Positions 1 through 8,010 of a DNA stretch of 64,000 nt are shown piece by piece. The position numbers were made by a program, and so were the translations under genes. The stretch's first letter is position 1. The number at the start of each line of letters is the position of its first letter. Source of the stretch: F0422 sp003992255 (GTDB taxonomy: Bacteria; Bacillota; Negativicutes; Veillonellales; Veillonellaceae); contig NZ_RQVA01000001.1 of assembly GCF_003992255.1 (NCBI RefSeq), forward strand, positions 107,882-171,881, written 5' to 3'. The notes under the pieces were generated by a model. It worked only from the letters and a program-made list of their open reading frames with translations. It was not told the DNA's origin and ran no database searches.

Positions 1-131
1 AACAAGGAGAAATGTATTTTCTCTTAGTTAACCCTCTTTTTTATTTAGTATCACTATGTGGATCTACTATGGGCAATTACCACACATATATCTACTGCTT
101 CTGGTACTGCCCTATAGATCTATCAAAGCAT

Positions 132-158
132 AACAAAAGGAGCTACTTTCATAGCTCC
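132..158 (-). terminator. Intrinsic terminator after yacP/rae1
   Basis: A 7-bp stem (GGAGCTA/TAGCTCC, loop of 6) overlaps the stop codon of the preceding gene and is followed on the minus strand by TTTTGTT. Nothing else is seen in positions 1-131; a 64-codon plus-strand ORF there has no coding support. Confidence 0.6.
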
Positions 159-685
159 CCTCGTCGCATTCGTTCAAGCTTTTCGGCTACATCCCCATCA
201 ATATGAGCACCTAATTCATTACGTTGTAATGTCATAGCATCACGTTGATGATAACCTGTATATCGTTTACGTTCATCCTGTTTTGCCAATTCCATTTGAT
301 GACGCAATTCACGGGCAGATATACGAAGACCACCAAATCCTAAAATTTGGCTTTGTTCTTCCCCATCACTTGTTACCACGTAGATTGTTTTATATTGACC
401 CTTTTTACTAAAGACTTCACGTTCAATATAGGCATCTGCCGTCTCATGAGTACCCGTAAAAACTTCAATAAAGTCTGCAGATATACGCTGTTCATCTGCT
501 GTAAAAGGTGCGTGCTTACCGTCAAATACAAGAATAATTTTATATCCCTTATAGGTCCCATAATTGAGTAATCTATGACGTAACTCTAATCGGGCATGTT
601 CTAAAGACTCCTTGCTGAGTAATTTCAAGTCAGCCCAATCAAAAATAACATTATACCCATCTACAATTAAAATATCTTTTTTCAT
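149..685 (-). CDS. rae1: YacP/Rae1-like NYN domain endoribonuclease
   Basis: A PIN-like NYN domain fills almost the whole 178-residue protein. The N-terminal DGYNVIFDW strand (about residues 9-17), the LVFDGKH strand, the TADAYIE helix and the VTSDGEEQ segment carry the acidic residues expected of the metal-dependent active site. In Bacillus subtilis the homologue Rae1 cleaves mRNA in the ribosomal A site; that role is inferred here from family and gene order (cysS-mrnC-rlmB-yacP). I chose the ATG at 685, which has AGG upstream and leaves a 10-base gap to rlmB; a longer in-frame start at 718 would overlap rlmB. The charged C-terminal tail, rich in R, E and Q, probably binds RNA. The gene ends at an intrinsic terminator, so it closes the operon. 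Confidence 0.85.
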   Translation of the reverse strand: MKKDILIVDGYNVIFDWADLKLLSKESLEHARLELRHRLLNYGTYKGYKIILVFDGKHAPFTADEQRISADFIEVFTGTHETADAYIEREVFSKKGQYKTIYVVTSDGEEQSQILGFGGLRISARELRHQMELAKQDERKRYTGYHQRDAMTLQRNELGAHIDGDVAEKLERMRRGEL

Positions 686-695
686 AGTATACCTA

Positions 696-1415
696 TTATC
701 GTTGACGTCTCGCTTCATATAAAAGGACCGCTGCCGCTACAGAAGCATTTAATGAGTTAATTGTCCCAAACATCGGAATCGTTACCAACACATCACATAA
801 TTCCTTGGTCAACCGACTTAGACCTTTTCCCTCATTACCAATGACCAATACAATAGGGCCTGTCATATTCACATCATACATCACAGTCCCATCCATATGA
901 GCCCCCATCACCCAGAAGCCTTGTGCTTTCAATTGCTCAATAGTCTGTGCTACATTGCCAATTTGTACCAATGGAATCGATTCCACAGCTCCTGCAGATG
1001 TTTTACTTACCGTTGCATTAATAGGCGCATTATGTCGCTTTGGAATTAGCACCGCCGTAGCACCTACACACTCAGCTGTACGAATAATAGCTCCCATATT
1101 ATGAGGATCTTCCACACCATCCGTTAAAATCAATAACGGATGTTCTTTCGTACATGCCAGCAATACATCTTGTAACTCTTGGAACTTCACAGCATTTACA
1201 AGTGCTACCACACCTTGATTCGGCACATCACTAGGATACTTCTGTAAATCCCGTTCCTTCACACGACGAACCTCAATACCCTTAGACTTTGCCAAACCCA
1301 ATATCTCTGAAAGAGAGCCACCTTGCTTACCTTCCGCCACTAAAATACGATGAATCCCACGATCCGACTTCAGCGCCTCACGCACAGCATTACGACCTAC
1401 AATAAACGTATCCAT
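696..1415 (-). CDS. rlmB: 23S rRNA (guanosine-2'-O)-methyltransferase RlmB (SpoU family)
   Basis: This SPOUT-class methyltransferase of 239 residues has an N-terminal substrate-binding domain (about 1-75, starting at the VGRNAV motif) and a C-terminal trefoil-knot SpoU domain with DPHNMGAIIRTAE, VIGNEGKGL and the final IPMFGTINSLNASVA motif. By family it methylates the 2'-O of G2251 in the P loop of 23S rRNA with SAM. The ATG at 1415 is preferred because GAGG lies just upstream; the ORF extends to 1442 without a ribosome site. It lies between mrnC and rae1, as in B. subtilis (yacO), but here an 835-base gap separates it from mrnC and a candidate promoter in that gap may drive it separately. 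Other SpoU enzymes act on tRNA, so exact target is inferred. Confidence 0.88.
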   Translation of the reverse strand: MDTFIVGRNAVREALKSDRGIHRILVAEGKQGGSLSEILGLAKSKGIEVRRVKERDLQKYPSDVPNQGVVALVNAVKFQELQDVLLACTKEHPLLILTDGVEDPHNMGAIIRTAECVGATAVLIPKRHNAPINATVSKTSAGAVESIPLVQIGNVAQTIEQLKAQGFWVMGAHMDGTVMYDVNMTGPIVLVIGNEGKGLSRLTKELCDVLVTIPMFGTINSLNASVAAAVLLYEARRQR

Positions 1416-1589
1416 GAAAACCTCAAACTTTCTTAAAAGCAAATCTACCTATACGTAGTAACTTATTAGTAAATATATTGTGATACATATACTAATCATA
1501 TCAATACTACAAAGCATCAATATTACAGAATATATTTTTATATCAGTAAAACCTATACCAAAGCTTAGAGAGCACTAAGCTATTACACT

Positions 1590-1619
1590 ATTATACCACT
1601 AAAACAAGACAACTCCCAA
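1590..1619 (-). promoter_or_regulatory. Candidate promoter for rlmB-rae1
   Basis: On the minus strand a TTGGGA box (1614-1619) and a TATAAT box (1590-1595) are 18 bases apart, and the -10 is extended (TGGTATAAT). The leader to the rlmB ATG would be about 165 bases. A 7-bp inverted repeat, AGCTTAG/CTAAGCT (1562-1581), sits at the predicted transcript start; its role is unknown. The AT-rich stretch 1416-1560 shows nothing else. Confidence 0.45.
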
Positions 1620-1624
1620 TATAA

Positions 1625-2276
1625 CACATGCGCAGCCCGCTGAAACGGTGTCACTCCCACTAGTACAACGAAAAAACATATTCTATACCATGTCACGTTC
1701 ATCTGTCGTTAATTAAGAAAATACAAGAAGAGCACGGTGTGCCCCCGAACAAACATTATGAAATACCATTTGAGAGGGGGTATGCCGTGCTCTTCCCTTT
1801 CCACCTGAGCACCATCCGCTGAAACGGTGTCACCCTATATACTTTCGGATACATACGCCATAAACTTCCATAAAGATATATTTATATCTGTTATAAGAAG
1901 TCTGTGGTATTTTGATGATTAGCTAGAGACCAAAAAGAACGCCACATGTTCCGGAGCAAACCTACCGTAGGATCAGTTTGTGGAGGAATATATCGAACAC
2001 TTCCCTTTCCACATGAGCGCCATCCTGAAACGTTGTCATATCCAATCTATAGAAAAAAGCGCGACATATTCCAGAGAAAGTCACGTTCATTATATCTAAA
2101 TCAAGACAATACAGAAGAGCACGACATGTTCCGGAGCAAACCTACCGTAGGATCAGTTTGTGGAGGAATATGTCGTGCTCTTCCCTTATTCTAAATGACC
2201 GATTATGAACGTGACAAAGTAAACCGGAATATGTCGCGATTTTTGACCCACTACATACGTGACAACGTTTCAGCAA
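1625..2276. repeat. Degenerate tandem repeat array with long hairpins, last unit inverted
   Basis: Three forward units begin with a shared motif around TGAAACGGTGTCAC at 1641, 1820 and 2026 (spacing 179 and 206 bases). Units one and three then share GTCACGTTCAT (1692, 2085), and all three carry a hairpin of about 70 bases (1728-1794, 1935-2002, 2115-2182) whose arms often read AAGAGCACG/CGTGCTCTT. Positions 1944-1991 and 2124-2171 are identical over 48 bases. The fourth unit is inverted: 2149-2276 on the minus strand matches 2022-2148, so the last 250 bases form one large imperfect palindrome. This inverted copy runs into the last codons of mrnC. No protein gene is credible here. The array could act as terminators or be a REP/MITE-like element; its function is unknown. 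Confidence 0.75.
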
Positions 2277-2709
2277 AAGCGAATTCCATGAGAGTACTAA
2301 GCCTCTCTTCATCTCCCTTGCGATAGGTATACCCTAACAAGGCCTCAAAGGCCGTACTCATGCGGTATTCTTGTACACTAGCACTTTTCGGAACATGCAC
2401 ATTACTATTGCGAGCCCGTTTTGCCACTAACAACTCTTCCTCTGTTAGACTTGGTTCTAAAGCCTGTAATACTTTCGCTTGTGCTTTTGCATTAATAAAT
2501 GATGTCACTACATCATGAAGTATTTGTGTTTTTGTAATGCCCGTTTCTACTACGCGATTTCTGATAAATAAAGTATAGACACCGTCACCAATGTAAGCAA
2601 GCATAAGAGAGTCCTCTAAAGGACCCTCTCCATTTACTTCTACTTTTACAGCAGATTTTAATTTATCAATTGCCATCGATCGTAGCTGTTTATATCGATT
2701 AAAGTTCAC
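2251..2709 (-). CDS. mrnC: Mini-ribonuclease III
   Basis: A lone RNase III catalytic domain without the dsRNA-binding domain, the hallmark of Mini-III, which matures 23S rRNA ends in Firmicutes. The two halves of the active site are seen as EDSLMLAYIGDGVY and STAFEALLGY, with metal-binding E and D residues; RARNS and the following basic patch fit RNA contact. I prefer a GTG start at 2709 (152 residues): it has GGTGG 7 bases upstream and overlaps the 3' end of cysS by 11 bases, which suggests coupling. An ATG at 2676 (141 residues) has no clear ribosome site but is equally close to the family length of about 143. The last codons (ETLSRM) lie within the inverted copy of the downstream repeat array. 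Confidence 0.88.
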   Translation of the reverse strand: MNFNRYKQLRSMAIDKLKSAVKVEVNGEGPLEDSLMLAYIGDGVYTLFIRNRVVETGITKTQILHDVVTSFINAKAQAKVLQALEPSLTEEELLVAKRARNSNVHVPKSASVQEYRMSTAFEALLGYTYRKGDEERLSTLMEFAFAETLSRM

Positions 2710-4147
2710 GTTTTTTCCACCGTGCCCCTTGCGGAGAATCTTCGATGACGATGCCAATATTTACTAATTCATCACGAATGGAGTCTGCAATACCCCATTG
2801 TTTTTGCTCACGAGCACATTGACGAATATTCAAGATGACTTCCATCAATTGATTATATTCTTCGTTACTAGTTTCTTGACCTTTCCAGCCATCTTCTAGC
2901 AATCCAAGAATATCTAGCATCATTTTAAAGATCTCTTTAACTTCTCCAATAGTGCTATGGCATACAGTGCCATCACAGCTTTGAACAGATTGGTAATAGA
3001 TGTTAATTTCCTTTGCCAAACCATAAATTGGTGCTGTTGCTAGCGCTGTATTAAAATCATCGCTCATCGCTGCTTCAAACTCTTCTTTATAGTTACGAGC
3101 ATTTTTCAATAATTCTGCTGCTTCCAGTTCACACAATCCTTCTGGACGACTTTCTAAGTACAGTAAGTTGTCAATCACGGTTTGGAATCGTTCAATAGCC
3201 TTAGTTGCTTCATCTAAGCGTTCATCACTGAAGTCCAATGGACTACGATAGTGTGTGCTCAACAAGAAGAAACGCAATGCATCTGCACTATATTGTTCTA
3301 AAATATCTTTCACCAAGAAGAAATTGTTCAAAGATTTACTCATTTTTTCTTGGTTGATTGTAATAAAACCATTATGTACCCAATAGCGTACTGCTGGATG
3401 GTGTTCAGAGCATCCTTCAGATTGGGCAATTTCATTTTCATGGTGTGGGAAGATCAAGTCAGATCCACCACCATGGAAATCAAACTCTTCACCTAAATAT
3501 TTTTGACTCATTGCAGAACATTCAATATGCCAACCTGGGCGGCCTTGTCCCCATGGACTTTCCCAGAATGGTTCCCCTGGTTTCGCCGCTTTCCACAAAG
3601 CAAAATCCATAGGATTTTCCTTGCGGTCATCTACATCTACACGAGCACCGGCTTCCATATCATCTAAAGTACGTCCAGATAGTTTGCCATAATGTTCAAA
3701 TTTTTCTACACGATAGTACACATCGCCATCTACTGCATAGGCATAGCCATTGTCGATTAATGTAGTAATCATGGAAATAATTTCTTCCATATGCGTAGAT
3801 ACGCGAGGATATACATCGGCACGACGCACATGCAGAGCATCCATTACATCATAGTAGGCATCAATATAGCGATCGGAAATTACATTCCATGCCACACCTT
3901 CACCATTAGATGTATTGATGATTTTATCATCCACATCTGTAAAGTTTTGAATATATGTCACTTTGTAGCCCACATGGCTCAAATAGCGACGAATGGTATC
4001 CCAAGTCACGAAAGGTCGTGCATTACCAATATGAGGATGATTATATGGCGTCACACCGCATACGTAGATACTAACTTCCCCTTCTTTTACAGGTTGAAAC
4101 ACTGATTTTTCGCGGGTCATCGTATTGAAAACTGTCAGTTCTCTCAT
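2699..4147 (-). CDS. cysS: Cysteinyl-tRNA synthetase
   Basis: Class I synthetase that charges tRNA-Cys in the cytoplasm. The HIGH-type motif is PHIGNA near residue 35, the KMSKS motif is intact (EKMSKS) in the second half of the catalytic domain, and zinc ligands are seen in IYVCGVTPY, HIECSAMS and FPHHENE. The C-terminal DALR-type helical region follows. The protein from the ATG at 4147 is 482 residues, near the usual 460-480; this start has a strong AAGGAGG nine bases upstream, while the ORF runs on to 4171 without one. It lies 24 bases after gltX and overlaps mrnC. The serine acetyltransferase gene cysE, which sits between gltX and cysS in B. subtilis, is absent. Confidence 0.96.
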   Translation of the reverse strand: MRELTVFNTMTREKSVFQPVKEGEVSIYVCGVTPYNHPHIGNARPFVTWDTIRRYLSHVGYKVTYIQNFTDVDDKIINTSNGEGVAWNVISDRYIDAYYDVMDALHVRRADVYPRVSTHMEEIISMITTLIDNGYAYAVDGDVYYRVEKFEHYGKLSGRTLDDMEAGARVDVDDRKENPMDFALWKAAKPGEPFWESPWGQGRPGWHIECSAMSQKYLGEEFDFHGGGSDLIFPHHENEIAQSEGCSEHHPAVRYWVHNGFITINQEKMSKSLNNFFLVKDILEQYSADALRFFLLSTHYRSPLDFSDERLDEATKAIERFQTVIDNLLYLESRPEGLCELEAAELLKNARNYKEEFEAAMSDDFNTALATAPIYGLAKEINIYYQSVQSCDGTVCHSTIGEVKEIFKMMLDILGLLEDGWKGQETSNEEYNQLMEVILNIRQCAREQKQWGIADSIRDELVNIGIVIEDSPQGARWKKREL

Positions 4148-4171
4148 TAGAAATAGCCTCCTTGTATGCAC

Positions 4172-5611
4172 TTAGCCTAAGCGGCGAAGTACCTTTTCTT
4201 TGCCAAATAAGGTAATAATATAATTCAAATCAGGACCATGCATTTGACCTGTGGTAGCGATACGAATTGGCATAAATACAAATTTGCCTTTTAATCCTGT
4301 TTCTTTCATAATCGCTTTAATGGCTGCTTTTACAGCATCTGGGGTAATCTCATCCATAGCTTCAATTTTTTCTTTGAAAGCCCCAATTACTATTGGATAG
4401 GATTCTTCTGCTTTCACAGCTGCAATCTCTTCTGCATGTTCCGCATCTTCTAAGATATCATCTTGGAAGAACATACCTACTTCATCTACGATTTGCGCAC
4501 CATAACTAATGTGGTCTTTCACGCAAGTACAAAGCATTGTGAGCCATGCTTGTTCTTCTGCAGATGGACTTTCACTGGCATAACCAGCTTTCATCAAATG
4601 AGGCAAGCATAATTCATACAATGCTTCTGGTGTCAATTGTTTCATATAGTTAAAGTTGATGTAGTTCAATTTATCAATGTCAAAAACAGCAGGGTTTTTC
4701 GCTACGCGATCCATAGAGAATTTTTGACATAACTCTTCCTTAGTGAATAGTTCTTCCTCACCTTCAGGAGCCCAACCCAATAAGGCCAAGAAGTTCACAA
4801 TTGCTTCTGGCAAGTATCCCAATTCACGGTATTGTTCTACAGAGGTAGCACCATGACGTTTACTCATTTTTTTGCCATCTTTGCCCATGATTAAGGAAAT
4901 ATGACCAAATGTTGGCACGTCCCAACCTAAGGCTTTATAGATCACGATTTGGCGCGGTGTATTCGATAAATGTTCTTCTGCACGGATTACGTGAGAAATA
5001 CCCATTGTGTGATCGTCCACCACAACGGCATAGTTATAGACTGGAATCCCATCAGATTTAACGATAACGAAGTCACCAATACCATTTGATTCAAAGGATA
5101 CATGACCACGAACCATATCGTCAAAAGCTACTGTTTCATGCAATGGAACACGTAAACGAATAGTCGGTTTACGACCTTCTGCTTTGTAGGCAGCTTTTTG
5201 TTCTTCTGTTAAGTGATGGCAATGACCATTATACTTTGGAGTTTCACCACGACCTAATTGCTCTTCACGAACTGCATCTAGTTCTTCTTGGGAACAATAG
5301 CATTCATAAGCATGACCAGATTCTAATAATTGTTGTGTCACTTTTTCATAAATATCTAAGCGTTCTGTTTGGCGGTATGGCCCTGCTTCACCACCTACGT
5401 CAACACCTTCATCCCAATCCATACCAAGCCATTTAAGAGCAGCTTTGATGTTTTCTTCACTTTCACGAGTGGAACGAGCTTGGTCCGTATCTTCCACACG
5501 CAATAAGAATGTACCTTGCTCCTTACGAGCTAATAAATAGTTAAATAATGCGGAGCGAGCGCCACCAATATGAAATGGACCGGTTGGACTCGGTGCAAAA
5601 CGAACTTTCAT
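4172..5611 (-). CDS. gltX: Glutamyl-tRNA synthetase
   Basis: Class I synthetase for glutamate, 479 residues, the usual length. The N-terminus has the FAPSPTGPFHIGGAR signature (HIGH variant at 14-17) and the KMSKRHG motif lies near residue 250. A CYCS...CHH cluster at about 103-130 is the zinc-binding insert. The C-terminal anticodon-binding cage ends normally. In Firmicutes GluRS often also mischarges tRNA-Gln, which GatCAB then corrects; no gat genes are in the window. The gene follows ispDF by three bases and precedes cysS, as expected for this operon. Confidence 0.96.
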   Translation of the reverse strand: MKVRFAPSPTGPFHIGGARSALFNYLLARKEQGTFLLRVEDTDQARSTRESEENIKAALKWLGMDWDEGVDVGGEAGPYRQTERLDIYEKVTQQLLESGHAYECYCSQEELDAVREEQLGRGETPKYNGHCHHLTEEQKAAYKAEGRKPTIRLRVPLHETVAFDDMVRGHVSFESNGIGDFVIVKSDGIPVYNYAVVVDDHTMGISHVIRAEEHLSNTPRQIVIYKALGWDVPTFGHISLIMGKDGKKMSKRHGATSVEQYRELGYLPEAIVNFLALLGWAPEGEEELFTKEELCQKFSMDRVAKNPAVFDIDKLNYINFNYMKQLTPEALYELCLPHLMKAGYASESPSAEEQAWLTMLCTCVKDHISYGAQIVDEVGMFFQDDILEDAEHAEEIAAVKAEESYPIVIGAFKEKIEAMDEITPDAVKAAIKAIMKETGLKGKFVFMPIRIATTGQMHGPDLNYIITLFGKEKVLRRLG

Positions 5612-5614
5612 GAG

Positions 5615-6781
5615 TTATAACTCCTCTCTTTCATACATTGAAACAACAGCTTGTGCGGCTATACCTTCTGTTCTTCCCAAGGCACCTAACCCTTCATTTG
5701 TCGTTGCTTTAATACTAATTCTAGTAACGGGGATACCTAAATCCACGCTTAAATTTTCTTTCATTTGTTCAATATGAGGCTTCAATTTTGGGGCCTCTGC
5801 AATGACCATGATATCTGCATTGTAGATTCCAAAATTTGAGTCCTTTAATAATTGTACCACTTTTTCTAATAATAGCCTACTAGAAATCCCTTTGAAAGCA
5901 TCATCTTCTGGTGGGAAATAGTATCCAATATCTCGGAATCCTGCTGCTCCCAACATAGCATCCATAAGGGCATGAATCAACACATCTGCATCAGAATGCC
6001 CATCAGGACCGATAGGACTATCGATAGAGACACCACCTAGCACACAAGGACGTCCCTCTTTAAAACGGTGAATATCATAGCCATAACCAATTCGCATCAT
6101 CGGTTCTACTCCTAAATATTTTTTTGCTATCATCACATCTTCTGGAACAGTCAGTTTAATATTTCTCCGTTCTCCTTCTACAATGTGAACTTTCTTTCCT
6201 TGAAACTCAACCAAAGATACATCATCAGTACCTTGGTAGCCATGTTCCTTCGCATATGCATGCGCTTCAACTAAAATCTTTTTTTGAAACCCTTGGGGCG
6301 TTTGCATCGCATATAATTCAGATCGGATCAATGTTTCTTGTACAATTCCCTTCGTATCCACGCGCTTAATCGTATCGACTACTGGAACAGCTGGTACCAC
6401 AGCACCATGTTTCTTAGTTCCTTCAATCACCCGATGTGCTAATGCTGTGTTCGCCAATGGTCTAGCTCCATCATGTACAAGAACAATATCTGCTGCAGGC
6501 GACACTTGTGAAAGTCCAGAAGCTACAGAATCTTGACGCTCAGCACCGCCTAGGATATAGCGTACTGTCCATGGAGCATCCATCGCTTCTACTTGTTCAC
6601 GAATATGTGTCATTTCATCCTTCGATACAACCACAATCACTTCATCTAAACCATTCCAGCGTTTCATATGATGTAAGTTCCATTGTAACACGGTGTAGTG
6701 TCCCAAAGGCATACTTACTTTATTGTCTGTATATCCCATTCTACGGCCTGCACCTGCAGCCAATAAGATACAACTAATCAT
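5615..6781 (-). CDS. ispDF: Bifunctional IspD/IspF of the MEP isoprenoid pathway
   Basis: Two enzymes in one chain of 388 residues. Residues 1-225 are IspD, the CDP-ME synthase: LLAAGAGRRMG is the CTP-binding loop and VLVHDGARPL the conserved catalytic segment. Residues 230-388 are IspF, the MEcPP synthase: YDIHRF, GPDGHSDADVLIHALMDA and TNEGLGALGRTEG hold the metal and substrate residues. IspD makes CDP-methylerythritol, IspE (not in the window) phosphorylates it, and IspF cyclises it. In B. subtilis ispD and ispF are adjacent separate genes at this same locus, so this looks like a fusion in place. The ATG at 6781 has AGAGAGGG upstream. The gene is three bases from gltX. Confidence 0.96.
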   Translation of the reverse strand: MISCILLAAGAGRRMGYTDNKVSMPLGHYTVLQWNLHHMKRWNGLDEVIVVVSKDEMTHIREQVEAMDAPWTVRYILGGAERQDSVASGLSQVSPAADIVLVHDGARPLANTALAHRVIEGTKKHGAVVPAVPVVDTIKRVDTKGIVQETLIRSELYAMQTPQGFQKKILVEAHAYAKEHGYQGTDDVSLVEFQGKKVHIVEGERRNIKLTVPEDVMIAKKYLGVEPMMRIGYGYDIHRFKEGRPCVLGGVSIDSPIGPDGHSDADVLIHALMDAMLGAAGFRDIGYYFPPEDDAFKGISSRLLLEKVVQLLKDSNFGIYNADIMVIAEAPKLKPHIEQMKENLSVDLGIPVTRISIKATTNEGLGALGRTEGIAAQAVVSMYEREEL

Positions 6782-6792
6782 TTTGACCCTCT

Positions 6793-7926
6793 CTATTCTT
6801 CTGGTTCCTCTACACGAGCAAAGATCATCCGCCCAGCACTCGTTTGTAGTACAGATGTAACAGTAGCATCTACGACTTGATCCACATAGTCCACACCATT
6901 TTCTACTACAATCATAGTACCATCGTCTAAGTAAGCAATCCCCTGATGTGGCTCTTTACCTGCTTTAATTATATGGACGGATAATGTTTCACCCGACATC
7001 ATTCTAGGTTTTATGGCATTGGCAAGATCATTTAAATTCAATACAGATACGCCTTGCAAAGTAGCTATTTTATTCAAATTAAAGTCATTCGTAATCAGTT
7101 TCCAACCTTTATCTATACTTAATCGGATTAACTTTAAATCTACTTCTTGCATGTCATCATAATCGAAGTCCACTATCTCCATCGAGTTTTCTAACTCTTC
7201 CCGCATGGATTGCAACAAATCTAATCCTCTTCTACCACGATTCCGCTTTAATGTATCAGAAGAATCTGAAAGCTTTTGTAACTCTTCTAGTACAAATACA
7301 GGCACTGCAAAAGGTCCTTCCAGAAATCCAGTTTTTACAATATCCATAATCCGACCATCAATCACAACAGATGTATCTAACACTTTTGTAGCTCCTTTGT
7401 AGGATTGTGGACTCACCTCTTTTTTTGTAGGTTCACTCTTCTTGCGTAGACCTCGGAATGTATAAGATACCATCGCTTTATACAAATCTGGGCCTTTATC
7501 CATGCCTAAACGAATCCCAATATAGCCTAGAACAGCACTGAGAGCAATAGGTAAGTATGAGCCAATAATTGGTACTCTCTCAAAAGCCATACCAATTAAA
7601 TTAGCAATTATGAGTCCAAATAATAATCCTATTGTGCCAGCCACTAATTGTTGACTAGGAACTCGACTTAAAATACGTTCAATTTGTTTTGCGATTGTTA
7701 ACCCTACACGTAGTATATATTTAGAAACTAAATACCCAATCATGGCAGCTATTAATGTTCCTATCGTATAGTACAAAATCATGATGATCGATATACCAAA
7801 TGCACCCATCTGTAATATCTTTTCATCCCATAGGGAAAGTATAAGCGTAGATAGTGCATCAGCGCCAACATAGCCTATACTACCAAATAGAATAGCAATA
7901 GCATAACGTAATAATTTATAAATCAT
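6793..7926 (-). CDS. YacL-like membrane PIN/TRAM domain protein
   Basis: The 377-residue protein has four predicted membrane segments in about residues 5-150, then a PIN nuclease domain (KVLDTSVVIDGRIMDI, ELQKLSDSSD, KLITNDFNLNKIA) with the acidic residues expected in the active site, and a C-terminal TRAM domain ending in FARVEEPEE. It corresponds to B. subtilis YacL, a conserved but poorly characterised, probably membrane-anchored RNA-acting protein. The ATG at 7926 has GGAGG upstream. It lies between radA and ispDF, as in B. subtilis, but disA, normally between radA and yacL, is missing. Function beyond nuclease-like fold is not established. Confidence 0.88.
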   Translation of the reverse strand: MIYKLLRYAIAILFGSIGYVGADALSTLILSLWDEKILQMGAFGISIIMILYYTIGTLIAAMIGYLVSKYILRVGLTIAKQIERILSRVPSQQLVAGTIGLLFGLIIANLIGMAFERVPIIGSYLPIALSAVLGYIGIRLGMDKGPDLYKAMVSYTFRGLRKKSEPTKKEVSPQSYKGATKVLDTSVVIDGRIMDIVKTGFLEGPFAVPVFVLEELQKLSDSSDTLKRNRGRRGLDLLQSMREELENSMEIVDFDYDDMQEVDLKLIRLSIDKGWKLITNDFNLNKIATLQGVSVLNLNDLANAIKPRMMSGETLSVHIIKAGKEPHQGIAYLDDGTMIVVENGVDYVDQVVDATVTSVLQTSAGRMIFARVEEPEE

Positions 7927-8010
7927 AGGGTCACCTCCTCTTTACTATAAAAGTATACCATGCCCATGTATAATTCTCATGAATCGTAATTATAAAAACT
8001 ACACGGATGC

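Noticed and set aside
12..206. A 64-codon plus-strand ORF at the left edge
   Set aside because: Runs into the antisense of the yacP/rae1 gene and its terminator; no start signal.
1946..2194. An 82-codon plus-strand ORF with an internal repeated peptide
   Set aside because: The peptide repeat only mirrors the 48-base DNA repeat of the hairpin array; no ribosome site and opposite to all neighbours.
3995..5660. T-box leaders for cysS or gltX
   Set aside because: Both genes follow their upstream neighbours by a few bases; there is no room for a leader.
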